This document shows, piece by piece, positions 1-8,229 of a stretch of 64,000 bases of DNA. Origin of the DNA: Spirosoma rigui. Lineage in GTDB: Bacteria; Bacteroidota; Bacteroidia; Cytophagales; Spirosomataceae. The first letter of the stretch is position 1; each line of letters begins with the position of its first letter. The position numbers and the translations under genes were made by a program. The stretch lies in contig NZ_CP020105.1 in assembly GCF_002067135.1 (NCBI RefSeq), positions 310,001 to 374,000 on the forward strand. Reading direction: 5' to 3'. The notes below the pieces were generated by a model that was not told the DNA's origin, ran no database searches, and saw only the letters and a program-made list of their open reading frames with translations.

Positions 1-323
1 AGAGTCATACTGGATCGCAACTTCAAATCGTCGGGGGTACCCATAATCTGCGTAGCGGTTTTCCCTTCTATTCCCAGCAGCGCGTGCGCAATCGCCACAA
101 GCCGGCTGCCCAGAACCGGGTGCGCCAGGTAGTCTGCTGCTTCCTGCAAGCCGTTGATACCGTACAACTGCGCCAGGCTGCTGTATCCCAGACCAGCCAG
201 CTGGGGAAATATATACCACATCCAGTGGCTACGTTTGCGGCCCGCCCTGATCTCTGCCAGTGCCTGGTCGTAGTCGGTGGCCTGCGCCGTCAGAAAGCGG
301 GTCAAGTTGGGTTCTTCTACCAT
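1..323 (-). CDS. DUF1810 family protein (3' end outside window)
   Basis: The reading frame runs from an ATG at 323 leftwards off the window edge, so about 107 N-terminal residues are visible and the C-terminus is missing. The visible part carries the DUF1810 hallmarks: an AEIRAGRKRSHWMWYIFPQL block around residues 20-40, then a HPVLGSRL block, and DDLKLRSSMT at the edge. DUF1810 proteins are about 140-150 residues, usually annotated only as conserved hypothetical or calpastatin-like, and their function is unknown. The start fits the family because the conserved LTRF.TAQ stretch begins a few residues in. The upstream 250 bases hold no convincing gene. Family assignment is firm; function is not known. 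Confidence 0.9.
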   Translation of the reverse strand, partial: MVEEPNLTRFLTAQATDYDQALAEIRAGRKRSHWMWYIFPQLAGLGYSSLAQLYGINGLQEAADYLAHPVLGSRLVAIAHALLGIEGKTATQIMGTPDDLKLRSSMT

Positions 324-573
324 CGTATGGATTCTCTGCGGGTATCGATCAGGAAGCATAACCAAAAAAACGGGTCAATGGTGATCGCGTGTGTTCACCG
401 GCAACCACGCGTACACCCCCGACGGGCCCTATACGAAGTCGATACCCATTACCAGCCAGCCGGTACGTTGATCGACCCGATCGGTCCGGACGCGTTTTCT
501 GTAGCGGGCGCTGAGCGTAACTACCCCGGCGGAGTCCGGGAGCCAGCCGGACAGATACCGTCATTACGATGAC

Positions 574-1020
574 TCAGGGCGTATTGCCTTTCATGAACTT
601 CGGATTCGGGGTGGTTACGGTTTCGTACCAGTACAGGCGCATATTTTGCACGTACTGCCGCCACTCAACGTAGGTAAATGGCTTCTGGGTGAACAGGCTG
701 GCCCCCCGGTTCAGGGCTTCGTGGATGTCGGTATCGAGCTGGCTGGACGACAGCATGACCACCGGAACGAGTCGCCCCTGGGGATGTTCCCGGATGAGAG
801 TTAGAAAATCGAGCCCGGTCAATCCGGTCCGCAGGTTGACATCGAGCAACACCAGGCGCGGGCCCCGCCCTTCCAGGTTATCGAGGTACGAAGCGGCCTG
901 CGCAAAGCTATCGACGTGTAAAAACACCGCTTCGGGAAAATCAGTAACAGCAATCCGATTGAGCAGGTCAGCTACATCGGCATCATCATCGACCAATAGA
1001 ATAGGAAACGACGTGGGCAT
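574..1020 (-). CDS. Single-domain response regulator (CheY-like)
   Basis: A 148-residue protein consisting of one receiver domain and no output domain. The acidic pocket is D11-D12-D13, the phosphoacceptor is D60 (LLDVN), the switch Ser is S91 (MLSSS) and the conserved Lys is K113 (QKPF). It starts 86 bases after the end of the PAS/CZB histidine kinase on the same strand, so it is probably co-transcribed with and phosphorylated by that kinase. Stand-alone receivers of this Cytophagales type typically pass phosphate on or act by protein contact rather than by binding DNA. The specific target cannot be read from the sequence. Confidence 0.93.
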   Translation of the reverse strand: MPTSFPILLVDDDADVADLLNRIAVTDFPEAVFLHVDSFAQAASYLDNLEGRGPRLVLLDVNLRTGLTGLDFLTLIREHPQGRLVPVVMLSSSQLDTDIHEALNRGASLFTQKPFTYVEWRQYVQNMRLYWYETVTTPNPKFMKGNTP

Positions 1021-1106
1021 TAATATAGAGGTTCGTGTAAATGGATGATTCGACGCAGGTAATCGGCCGGCCGCAAGCTACCATGATTAACCAGAATCGG
1101 GAATGA

Positions 1107-3608
1107 TTAGTCCTTGACAATGGGCAAATAAATTTGAAACGTTGAGCCCTGCCCCGGGCGGCTCGACGCGGTAATAGCTCCGCCGTGGTTTGCCGCCACT
1201 TTCTCACAGATCGCCAGTCCAACACCGGTTCCGACAAATTTAGTGTGTCCGTGCAACCGCTGAAACACCTGAAAGATTCGATCCAGGTATTTCTCATCAA
1301 AACCGATGCCGTTGTCGGTTACGTCAATTCGGGAGTAGGCATCGACCAGCCGCGTTGGTCTTACGCGGGCGGGCAGGTCGCGGGCCGGCACGGTCTGCCC
1401 GCTGATCCGGATATGGGGTGGAACGGGGACACCCGTTTTATCCACCCGATGAAACTTCAGCGCGTTACTCACCAGGTTCATTAAGAGCTGACCCAGCTGC
1501 GATGCATCGCCCTGCACAACGGGCAGCAGCGCGATGTCGATCTGGGCGTTTGTCTGCCGGATCGATACCTCCAGGTCGGACAGCACGGTCTGAAGAACCT
1601 TATTCAACGAAACGGGACCGGTACCTTCCTGGCGGGTCGATATGCGTGAGAACGTCAGCAAATCCCGGATGAGCGCCGACATGCGGCTGGCGGCCGACTG
1701 CATCCGTTCCAGGTGCGAAACCCCTTCTCCCAGCTGATCGGCATACTGCATCTGGAGCAGGTTACCGAACGACTGAATTTTCCGTAACGGTTCCTGCAAG
1801 TCATGCGAGGCAATGTAGGCGAATTGCTGCAGGTTCTCGTTGGACCGCTTGAGGTCATGGATAGACGCCTGCAACTCCCGCGTACGGGCTTGCACCTGCT
1901 GCTCCAGATTGTCGGACAGTGTTCGGTAGCGATCCTCACTCTCCTGGGCTACCAGGCGGGCTTTCACTTGCGTGGTCATATCAACGGCCACCTGCAGTAC
2001 GCCAACCGTGTTGGTTCCCTCGTTGAGCGGAATGTAAGAGAACGTATAGTAGCGCTCCACCAGCTGCCCGTCGCGCATGATCTGTACCGGCAGTTCATCG
2101 GCAAAATACGGCACTCCCGTCTCATACACCTGCCTGATGGCGCTCCAGACCGGCTGGGAAGCCAGTTCCGGCACGCTGTCCAGCACGGGCTTTGCAACAA
2201 TCGACCGGTCCCGGTCAATCATGGCCAGCATGGCATCGTTGACGACCTCAACAACCAGCGTCTCCCCCCGCAATACCAGCATGGGCACTGGTGCCTGCTG
2301 AACCATCGTCCGGAAGCGGGCTTCACTTTCGGCCAGCTCTTTAGTAATCAACACCTGCGCGGTAACGTCAACGGCCATGCACAGAACGCCGTATACCTCC
2401 CCCGCAACCGTAAACAGCGGTTTGTAGGTAAAATCGAAATAATACTCTCCCGGAACCCCGTGTACGACGAGATGAATACGAGCCGCGTGGCCCGTATAGG
2501 CTTTCCCCGTCGTGAAAACGTTGGTCAGAATTTGGTTGTAGGGCTGCGTACCCAGTTCGGGCAGGGCCTCGGCATGGGGCTTGCCGAGCACGGAACGTCC
2601 CTTGCCCCAGTAGTCAATCATCAACTCATTGGCAATATCGATTCTCAGGTCCTGGCCTACCATCAGGCAAGTAGCTACGGGGGCCTGCTCGATCAGGGAA
2701 CGAAATCGGCTTTCACTCTCTTCGATGGCCTTTCTGGCAACAACCTGATCCGTAACTTCGTAGGCGAACACCAGGATACCCTCGGTATTGCCGACCCGGT
2801 CCTTGATGGGCTGGTATACGAAATTCAGATAGGCCTGCTTGCTCACGCCCGAGCCCTGATCCAGTTCAATGAGTACCTCTTTCCCGACAAACGGCTCACC
2901 CGTTGTATAAACAGTGTGGAGCAACTCGTGAAAACCCTGCCTTTCCAACCCGGGCATGACCTCCCGGACGGTTCTGCCGATTGGATTTCGGCCGCCGATC
3001 AATTCCTGATAAGCGGGATTGGCAAACTCGTAGATGTGGGTTGGCCCGCGTAAAATGCAGTGTGCGGCTGGTGCCTGCATGAAGAAGCCGTGCAAAAGCT
3101 CCCGCTCAGCTTCAATGAGCCCTATGTTTTTTTTCTCCGCTGCCACCTGTTGCTGAATCCGCGCGTCCAGCTGTTCGTTTTTTTCCAGAAGGGCAGTCAG
3201 AATGCTGATCTCGTTGCTCGTACTGGCAACAAGCGTATCGGGGCGGGCAACGATGATTTTTCCTTCTATCTGGTGCAACAGATCAACCAGCCGGTCGGCT
3301 ACCTGTTCCATTTCGCCGAGTCCCTGCCGGGCCTCCTCTACGTTGCCGTCCTGGTAAAGCCGGATCAGCCTCCGGGCAATATCATGAATAGACGCATGGA
3401 CTTTTTCGAGCTCATGCACTTCAGCAATATCTTCGTAGGCGATCAGAGCGTGACCGTAGATCCACTTACCAACTTCACAGGCATACTGCGATAGAACAGT
3501 TGCAGTAGGCTCTATCTGCTGGCCGTACAGGATAGCCCGCAAACGGCTCTTAAAGGCCAGGTGTTTCGCTTTCGCCTGTTGGAAATCAACGGAGGTGAAC
3601 GGTTTCAA
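1107..3608 (-). CDS. CZB-domain, three-PAS sensor histidine kinase
   Basis: An 833-residue cytoplasmic kinase with no membrane segment. Residues about 10-115 form a chemoreceptor zinc-binding (CZB) domain: H16, C44 (in CEVGKW), H71 and H75 match the one-Cys, three-His zinc site. Three PAS domains follow at roughly 170-290, 300-420 and 430-550, each linked by ESE.RF/YR-type linkers. A HisKA helix pair comes next with the phospho-acceptor H602 (ASHDLQEPLRKI). The HATPase_c domain has an N box near 711-719, the G1 box DNGIGF at 765-770, the F box at 779-787 and the G2 box GTGVGLAI at 793-800. CZB domains sense zinc or hypochlorous acid in chemoreceptors and diguanylate cyclases, so a zinc- or redox-dependent input is inferred. 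The adjacent receiver (574-1020) is the likely partner. Confidence 0.93.
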   Translation of the reverse strand: MKPFTSVDFQQAKAKHLAFKSRLRAILYGQQIEPTATVLSQYACEVGKWIYGHALIAYEDIAEVHELEKVHASIHDIARRLIRLYQDGNVEEARQGLGEMEQVADRLVDLLHQIEGKIIVARPDTLVASTSNEISILTALLEKNEQLDARIQQQVAAEKKNIGLIEAERELLHGFFMQAPAAHCILRGPTHIYEFANPAYQELIGGRNPIGRTVREVMPGLERQGFHELLHTVYTTGEPFVGKEVLIELDQGSGVSKQAYLNFVYQPIKDRVGNTEGILVFAYEVTDQVVARKAIEESESRFRSLIEQAPVATCLMVGQDLRIDIANELMIDYWGKGRSVLGKPHAEALPELGTQPYNQILTNVFTTGKAYTGHAARIHLVVHGVPGEYYFDFTYKPLFTVAGEVYGVLCMAVDVTAQVLITKELAESEARFRTMVQQAPVPMLVLRGETLVVEVVNDAMLAMIDRDRSIVAKPVLDSVPELASQPVWSAIRQVYETGVPYFADELPVQIMRDGQLVERYYTFSYIPLNEGTNTVGVLQVAVDMTTQVKARLVAQESEDRYRTLSDNLEQQVQARTRELQASIHDLKRSNENLQQFAYIASHDLQEPLRKIQSFGNLLQMQYADQLGEGVSHLERMQSAASRMSALIRDLLTFSRISTRQEGTGPVSLNKVLQTVLSDLEVSIRQTNAQIDIALLPVVQGDASQLGQLLMNLVSNALKFHRVDKTGVPVPPHIRISGQTVPARDLPARVRPTRLVDAYSRIDVTDNGIGFDEKYLDRIFQVFQRLHGHTKFVGTGVGLAICEKVAANHGGAITASSRPGQGSTFQIYLPIVKD

Positions 3609-4191
3609 GGGTAGCCCGGAGTGGTATATTGTTCTTTAAAACTACGAAGGCTGGTCCTCTGTACAATAACCTTCGGATTAAATTTAGAGTAATTTCAGGC
3701 AGAAAAATAAGTATAAATACTCAATATGCAACCAATCCATAGGAGTAAACTACTGATAATCTGACCCTACGCCTATTCATGATCATCCGCGACGCGTTGA
3801 CCAGAATCATGCTATAGAGCAAGGGCGAAATGGATCAATGGCGGCAAAAGATCAGGCCATACCCTCCGTGAGCCGATGATCCAGTGCAGATTTTGTGGGA
3901 AAACCGGTGCCTTAGCCTCGCCGGAGACAGCTAAATTTAAACAGTGGGGCTACCATTTCGGTTTATGGACTCGCGCAAACGTCTACACTGTTGAGTAAAA
4001 AACACCCCAGTCAACAGGGTATTTCTGCGGTCAGGTATTGACCGGATTGCCTTTTTTGTGCCACCAGACCCCATTCGGGCGCGCTCCCGCCTTACTGGCA
4101 CGATTTTTCATACGTTCAGGTATACGTAGTCCGCTTTGCTGGCCATATCCGGCCAGTTCTGTTCACTCCTTATCCCATCCTGTCAATTTGA
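3609..4191. other. Intergenic region, 583 bases
   Basis: Divergent spacer between the CZB/PAS kinase and the sigma factor gene. It is more AT-rich near the kinase end, where a possible kinase promoter sits. No reading frame with convincing protein character was seen on either strand. A weak stem (CACCC against GGGT) lies around 4000-4015. No clear TAnnTTTG box was found in front of the sigma gene. Confidence 0.5.
3637..3666 (-). promoter_or_regulatory. Candidate promoter of the CZB/PAS kinase
   Basis: On the minus strand a TAGTTTTA box (3637-3644) resembles the Bacteroidota -7 consensus TAnnTTTG with the last base off. A TTG (3664-3666) lies 19 bases upstream of it. The box is 28 bases before the kinase ATG. 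This is a pattern match only. Confidence 0.3.
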
Positions 4192-4701
4192 ATGAATGCT
4201 ACCCGCCCAACCGAAAGCAGTGCCGTACGTGCGTTACAGACGCACAGTGCTGCTGATTTTTCGCTTCTGTACGATGCCTATTCACCCGCGCTGTACGGCT
4301 TTTTACTCCGGCTGGTCAACGACCCCGTCCGGGCTCAGCAGTTGCTCCAGCACACGTTCATGACAATCTGGTCCAGCAGTCAGCAGTACGATCCGCAGCA
4401 GGGAAGCGTCCTGTCATGGATGCTGGCCATTACCCGGAACACAGCGATGAACGTTGCTACCGCCAGCCAGGTATCAACCACCGTATCACCCGCTCAGTCC
4501 CGGTTAACCGGTAGTGACACAGCACCAGCGGGGGCCGCCAGTGCCTTACGTCCGCCTTATTCGCTGGCCTACCAGACGAGCGTAACAGGCCGTGAGCCGG
4601 CACCCAATGCCCTGAAGACCCGCTTACAGGCCGGTTTACAGCAGTTAAAGAACTACTTCAGCCTGAATGGTGATCAGTACATGGCTGATTCTCAGGCTTA
4701 G
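4192..4701 (+). CDS. ECF-type sigma factor with degenerate region 4
   Basis: A 169-residue protein. Residues about 20-92 are a good sigma-70 region 2 (FSLLYDAYSPALYGFLLRLV, then QQLLQHTFMTIW and WMLAITRNTAMN), the part that binds core polymerase and the -10 element. Region 4 is reduced. After a Ser/Thr/Ala-rich linker (about 93-118), residues 121-156 align with only the end of a region 4, where NALKTRLQAGLQQLKNYF matches the usual NTVKTRLRAGLQQL helix. The E-I-A-x-x-L first half of the helix-turn-helix is missing. The protein may therefore bind core polymerase without normal -35 recognition, or may be decaying. Its stop codon (TAG, 4699-4701) is in the same frame as the downstream membrane regulator, 27 bases away, so the two are probably co-transcribed. 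Confidence 0.8.
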   Translation: MNATRPTESSAVRALQTHSAADFSLLYDAYSPALYGFLLRLVNDPVRAQQLLQHTFMTIWSSSQQYDPQQGSVLSWMLAITRNTAMNVATASQVSTTVSPAQSRLTGSDTAPAGAASALRPPYSLAYQTSVTGREPAPNALKTRLQAGLQQLKNYFSLNGDQYMADSQA

Positions 4702-4728
4702 TCACTGTCCGTTAGTCAGGTAACCGGG

Positions 4729-6516
4729 TTGAGTACCATTTTCATCTTTTTCTTTCTTTCATTCGCTCCGCCTATGGCGTGGTTAGTTGGTCAACTACCC
4801 GGCAGCGACTCCACGGTTCGGGTGGCATCGTACGCCGTTCTGCCCGACGCGGGTTATACATTCGCCCGGATACGTACCGATACGTCCCTTACGTTTGTGG
4901 AAGACGACTCACTCCGACTGGCGCGCGCAACCCGCTATTGGCTCCGGATACGGGTAGTTAACACTGCCCATTACGATGCCCTGTGCATACTCACGGTTCA
5001 GCCCGCTGTCCATACGACCCTCTACTATTTCGACGCCAACAGCGGACGCTGGCTATCGTACCAGTCGGGCATTGACGTTCCGTACACGGGCCGCCGAAAC
5101 CGGGCCGATGGGGCGATGGTTGCCGAAGGACGAGCCGAAACCATTGTCTACGTCAACACCGATGTGCACCTGCTACGTCAGGTCAGCAACGCGCTCAAGC
5201 CTCAGATACGTCTGGAAAAATACGCGCAGGTCAACCGCGAGGAACAGTTTATACGAATTACGTGGGTAGCCGCGCTGTCGGTGTTAGGGCTGTTTTTTCT
5301 GAACAACCTGATTATCTACGCCAACTTCAGGGACAAAATCGTTCGCTACTATCTCCTTGCGCAGGTGGGTGGCATTGTCTACATCACCAACGTCAAGCAG
5401 TTTTTTTACATCCTTCTGCCCTCCCAAGTTTTCTCCGTCAGCACTTACCCGGACGGCAGTATTCACTATTTCGACGTGTGTGATCTATTCCAGCACGTCA
5501 GTATTGCGCTCATTCTGTATGGGTTGGTTCAGCTGACACGTGTGTACCTGCAAACCTCGGGTACCCTGCCGCGCATCGATACATTCCTTAAATACGGTCT
5601 GTACGCCTACCTCCTCCTGACAGCCGCCGTCCTGACGACCAACACCGCTGGGATCTCCCCGGGTTACTACACCGTCCACGACCAAAACATCCACGCCCTT
5701 CTGCTGATGGGTGGCATACTGTATGCCAGCGTAGTGGGCTACCGGCGAAACCTGTCGGCAGCCGCCCCTTTTCTGCTGGCAAACAGCTTACCACTGGTGT
5801 TCATGAGCATGATCCCGCTGTTCCACCTGTTTTTTAGCCAGTATACCACCCCGGAAGCGCTGATGCCGGATCTGGCCGTTGTTTCGCAGGCACTGGCGTT
5901 TTCGATAGCCCTGGTGGCCCGAACCAAATACATGCAGACCGAACTGGCGGCCCGGACAGGTATGACCCAGAAGCTGGAATTCGATATGCGCGAGATCGAG
6001 CTGCGGCATCAACTGGCTGAACTGAAAAATCAGACCATGATGGCTGATATCTGGCACGAAAAGACCCGAAACGAATTGTTGCAGGAACGGCTGGATGTTA
6101 ACCAGCGGGAGTTGGCGTCGACCACAATGTATATCGTTCAGAAGAATGAACTCCTGGCCAGCCTCCGGGCGCAACTGACCAGGCTGAACAAACAGAACCC
6201 TCCCGGCTGGCATCAAGAACTGAAAGGTATTGAATCAATCTTGCGCAGCAACCTGTATCTGGATGCCGATTGGGGAAAATTCAGGGTACACTTTGAGCAG
6301 GTACACCCGAATTTCTTCGAAGACCTCCGGGCCAGGCATCCTTCGCTGACCAAGTACGAGATACGGCTCTATGCCTATTTCCACATCAATCTGTCGACGA
6401 AAGAAATTGCCGCTTTGCTCAACATCGACCCGGCTAGTGTGCGCAGGGCTAAAACACGGTTGTACAAGAAAATGGCCCTTCCCGTATCCGGAAATCCTCC
6501 GGACCGAACGGATTGA
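4729..6516 (+). CDS. 7TMR-DISM membrane protein with C-terminal HTH (LuxR-type)
   Basis: A 595-residue protein started here at TTG 4729, because this gives a hydrophobic signal peptide (IFIFFFLSFAPP). The next in-frame ATG, at 4774, would remove it. Residues about 30-165 form a periplasmic beta-rich domain of the DISMED2 type. Seven or so membrane helices follow between about 175 and 400 (for example VAALSVLGLFFLNNLIIY and YAYLLLTAAVLTT). A coiled coil spans about 405-490. A C-terminal helix-turn-helix lies at about 538-585, where LSTKEIAALLNIDPASVRRA fits LuxR-like regulators of Bacteroidota. It probably senses an extracellular ligand and acts directly on transcription from the membrane. It lies in frame directly behind the sigma-like gene. 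Ligand and targets are unknown. Confidence 0.82.
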   Translation: MSTIFIFFFLSFAPPMAWLVGQLPGSDSTVRVASYAVLPDAGYTFARIRTDTSLTFVEDDSLRLARATRYWLRIRVVNTAHYDALCILTVQPAVHTTLYYFDANSGRWLSYQSGIDVPYTGRRNRADGAMVAEGRAETIVYVNTDVHLLRQVSNALKPQIRLEKYAQVNREEQFIRITWVAALSVLGLFFLNNLIIYANFRDKIVRYYLLAQVGGIVYITNVKQFFYILLPSQVFSVSTYPDGSIHYFDVCDLFQHVSIALILYGLVQLTRVYLQTSGTLPRIDTFLKYGLYAYLLLTAAVLTTNTAGISPGYYTVHDQNIHALLLMGGILYASVVGYRRNLSAAAPFLLANSLPLVFMSMIPLFHLFFSQYTTPEALMPDLAVVSQALAFSIALVARTKYMQTELAARTGMTQKLEFDMREIELRHQLAELKNQTMMADIWHEKTRNELLQERLDVNQRELASTTMYIVQKNELLASLRAQLTRLNKQNPPGWHQELKGIESILRSNLYLDADWGKFRVHFEQVHPNFFEDLRARHPSLTKYEIRLYAYFHINLSTKEIAALLNIDPASVRRAKTRLYKKMALPVSGNPPDRTD

Positions 6517-7133
6517 ACGCGGCCCGCAATAAACGCACCTGACTGCCCCGGCATTTTCATAAATGCGCATACGCTACGCGGGCAAGGCACACCCCCGGTG
6601 GCCTGACGCAGCCCTTTGGTCGGTGGTTTACCACCCGGCAATGGTACTATATCCCAACGAACGTTTTAACACAGCCAAACACAAATACCTATCAATCAAC
6701 CCATTAGACCGACTGTACACACTTTGTCCACGGTCATTTTTAGGAAATTGGTCTGACCCGGAGTTTGTTTGTTCATTCAATCCGGTATCAGGCCAATTCG
6801 GTGCTCAGGAACGGATGGCAGCTCATCTTTTTTCACAGTCAGGTGCGTTGCCCCGCTTTCAGACGGATATGTACGCTGGCATAGGATTTGTCAACGCTAC
6901 GGGCGTGGACACATGGCAAGGGGACCGGCTTCGACGAACGACCGCCGGATGTTGGCCTGGTGGACCAGGACTAACGACCCGGGCAGCCCATGCATCAGGG
7001 CGAACGTAGCTGGTGTTAGCGGCTCCATCCCAACCGAAGTCTAACGAGCAACCAGGCCGGTATACCGGACAGGACAGGGGCACCTCTCTGTCGATCTACA
7101 ACGCTCCCAGTGTTCATACAAACTCCCTACTCT
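6517..7133. other. Intergenic region, 617 bases
   Basis: No credible gene was found. A 148-codon frame at 6563-7009 on the plus strand has a composition unlike the neighbouring proteins, overlaps a competing frame, and shows no recognisable domain, so it was not called. No strong hairpin or promoter consensus was identified. Confidence 0.45.
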
Positions 7134-7376
7134 ATGCACATCACCCGCGAAGCCTACGACCTCACGCCCCTGCTGATCAAACAGGGTGCTTTGACCCTGT
7201 GGGGAATTCCCCTGACGACATGGATCGAAAACGGTTCCGTTCATCACCTTTACCAACTCAACAACTTCTACGCGGACATGTGTTTCGACGAGAAAAGCGG
7301 CCGCCTGGCCTACATATCCACCTTCAGTCATCTGCATCAGCTGGTACCCTGCCGGGGCCGGAAGCCGTCGTTCTAA
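7134..7376 (+). CDS. Small hypothetical protein
   Basis: An 80-residue protein starting at ATG 7134. An in-frame ATG at 7110 would add eight residues, but the shorter form begins with a natural MHITREAYDLTPLL. It has no signal peptide, membrane segment or recognisable domain. It contains a central WIENGSVHHLYQLNNFYADM stretch and several aromatic and His residues, giving it the look of a small folded cytosolic protein. It converges on the LolA-like gene, with 30 bases between the two stops. Function unknown. Confidence 0.6.
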   Translation: MHITREAYDLTPLLIKQGALTLWGIPLTTWIENGSVHHLYQLNNFYADMCFDEKSGRLAYISTFSHLHQLVPCRGRKPSF

Positions 7377-7406
7377 CACTCGAAGCGCGGCCTTGGCAGA
7401 CCGTGC

Positions 7407-8129
7407 TTATTTGGCACCTTTTTTAAACAGCTTCTCATCGATTGGTGCATTGACCTTCACTTTGTCGGTCGTGAACGTGAGTGTGCCCATTTGGCCGCCC
7501 GCAATCTCCATCGTCTGTGGAAACTTGATACCGTCAACTTCCTTGTAGTTTGACAGAAGCAGTTCGCCGGGTTTCCCATCCGTGCTCTTCCGCTGCACTT
7601 TGCTCACCAGATACGTCATCGCATCGAGGTATTCGTCGGTTACCTGCCCGTCTTTACCGGTAATCTTGAGATGGTATGTGTCCTTACCGTCTACTTTCTC
7701 CTTGCCGACCAGTTCGACCTGATAGCCTTTTTCCTGATAACCCACCAGCGCACCAAAAGGATAAAGCTGATCAATTTGCTGTTTCACCATTTCGGCGGGC
7801 ATATCTTCCGGATCGCCCGAACCACCCATCATGGCCGGACGGATCATCCAGCCAGAGTTCCCATCGATGACCTGCACCATGGAGCTCCCCATCACTGACG
7901 TTTCGGAACGCATGGACTTTCCGACAACAACCATTGTTTTGCTCGGAATGTCCATGCCGTTGACGGAGAGGGTACTCTCGATAACGAGGCTCTTAACACC
8001 CGCCAGCTTATCGCTGCCACCCAGCGCGGCAACGTGTTTGGTGACCAGTTCATCGACAGTCTGGGCAAAGGCCCCAACGGAAAAAAGCGTAGCGACCGCT
8101 GTTGTAAGAAAAAGTTTGTGGGTTCTCAT
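7407..8129 (-). CDS. LolA-like outer-membrane lipoprotein-sorting family protein
   Basis: A 240-residue exported protein. The start at 8129 gives a clear signal peptide (KLFLTTAVATLFSVGAFAQ, cleavage after about residue 23). A longer frame to 8288 would precede it with unlikely sequence. The mature part begins TVDELVTKHVAALGG and continues as a chain of beta strands with a KDTYHLKITGKDG motif and a KFPQTMEI motif. This is the pattern of the LolA/LolB-like superfamily proteins that Bacteroidota annotate as outer-membrane lipoprotein-sorting proteins. It may carry or bind a lipid or lipoprotein in the periplasm, but many such paralogues have no proven function. It sits downstream of the large barrel gene on the same strand, separated by a strong hairpin. 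Confidence 0.8.
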   Translation of the reverse strand: MRTHKLFLTTAVATLFSVGAFAQTVDELVTKHVAALGGSDKLAGVKSLVIESTLSVNGMDIPSKTMVVVGKSMRSETSVMGSSMVQVIDGNSGWMIRPAMMGGSGDPEDMPAEMVKQQIDQLYPFGALVGYQEKGYQVELVGKEKVDGKDTYHLKITGKDGQVTDEYLDAMTYLVSKVQRKSTDGKPGELLLSNYKEVDGIKFPQTMEIAGGQMGTLTFTTDKVKVNAPIDEKLFKKGAK

Positions 8130-8179
8130 GAGGATACGTAAACAGTTAAAATGAATGATTATGATTGTACTGCATGAAA

Positions 8180-8212
8180 CCACCCCGCCCCTTTTGGTGA
8201 GGGGCGGGGTGG
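8180..8212 (-). terminator. GC-rich hairpin after the outer-membrane barrel gene
   Basis: A perfect 12-base inverted repeat (8180-8191 with 8201-8212) encloses a 9-base loop, 17 bases beyond the stop codon of the barrel gene. On the minus strand the stem is followed by a short TTT. It probably ends the barrel-protein transcript. Confidence 0.7.
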
Positions 8213-8229
8213 AATAATCAATTGCTGCG

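Noticed and set aside
349..564. 71-codon minus-strand frame before DUF1810
   Set aside because: Arg-rich random-looking sequence without family resemblance; the spacer is better left empty.
84..572. 162-codon plus-strand frame
   Set aside because: Antisense to the DUF1810 gene, which is clearly coding on the minus strand; no domain.
1803..3053. 416-codon plus-strand frame
   Set aside because: Mirror of the CZB/PAS kinase; long antisense frames are common in this GC-rich genome.
4699..4701. Stop-codon readthrough joining sigma factor and membrane regulator
   Set aside because: The frames match, but a one-in-three chance explains it, and the second protein has its own signal peptide that would be internal in a fusion.
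6563..7009. 148-codon plus-strand frame
   Set aside because: Composition unlike neighbours, competing overlapping frame, no promoter or recognisable motif.
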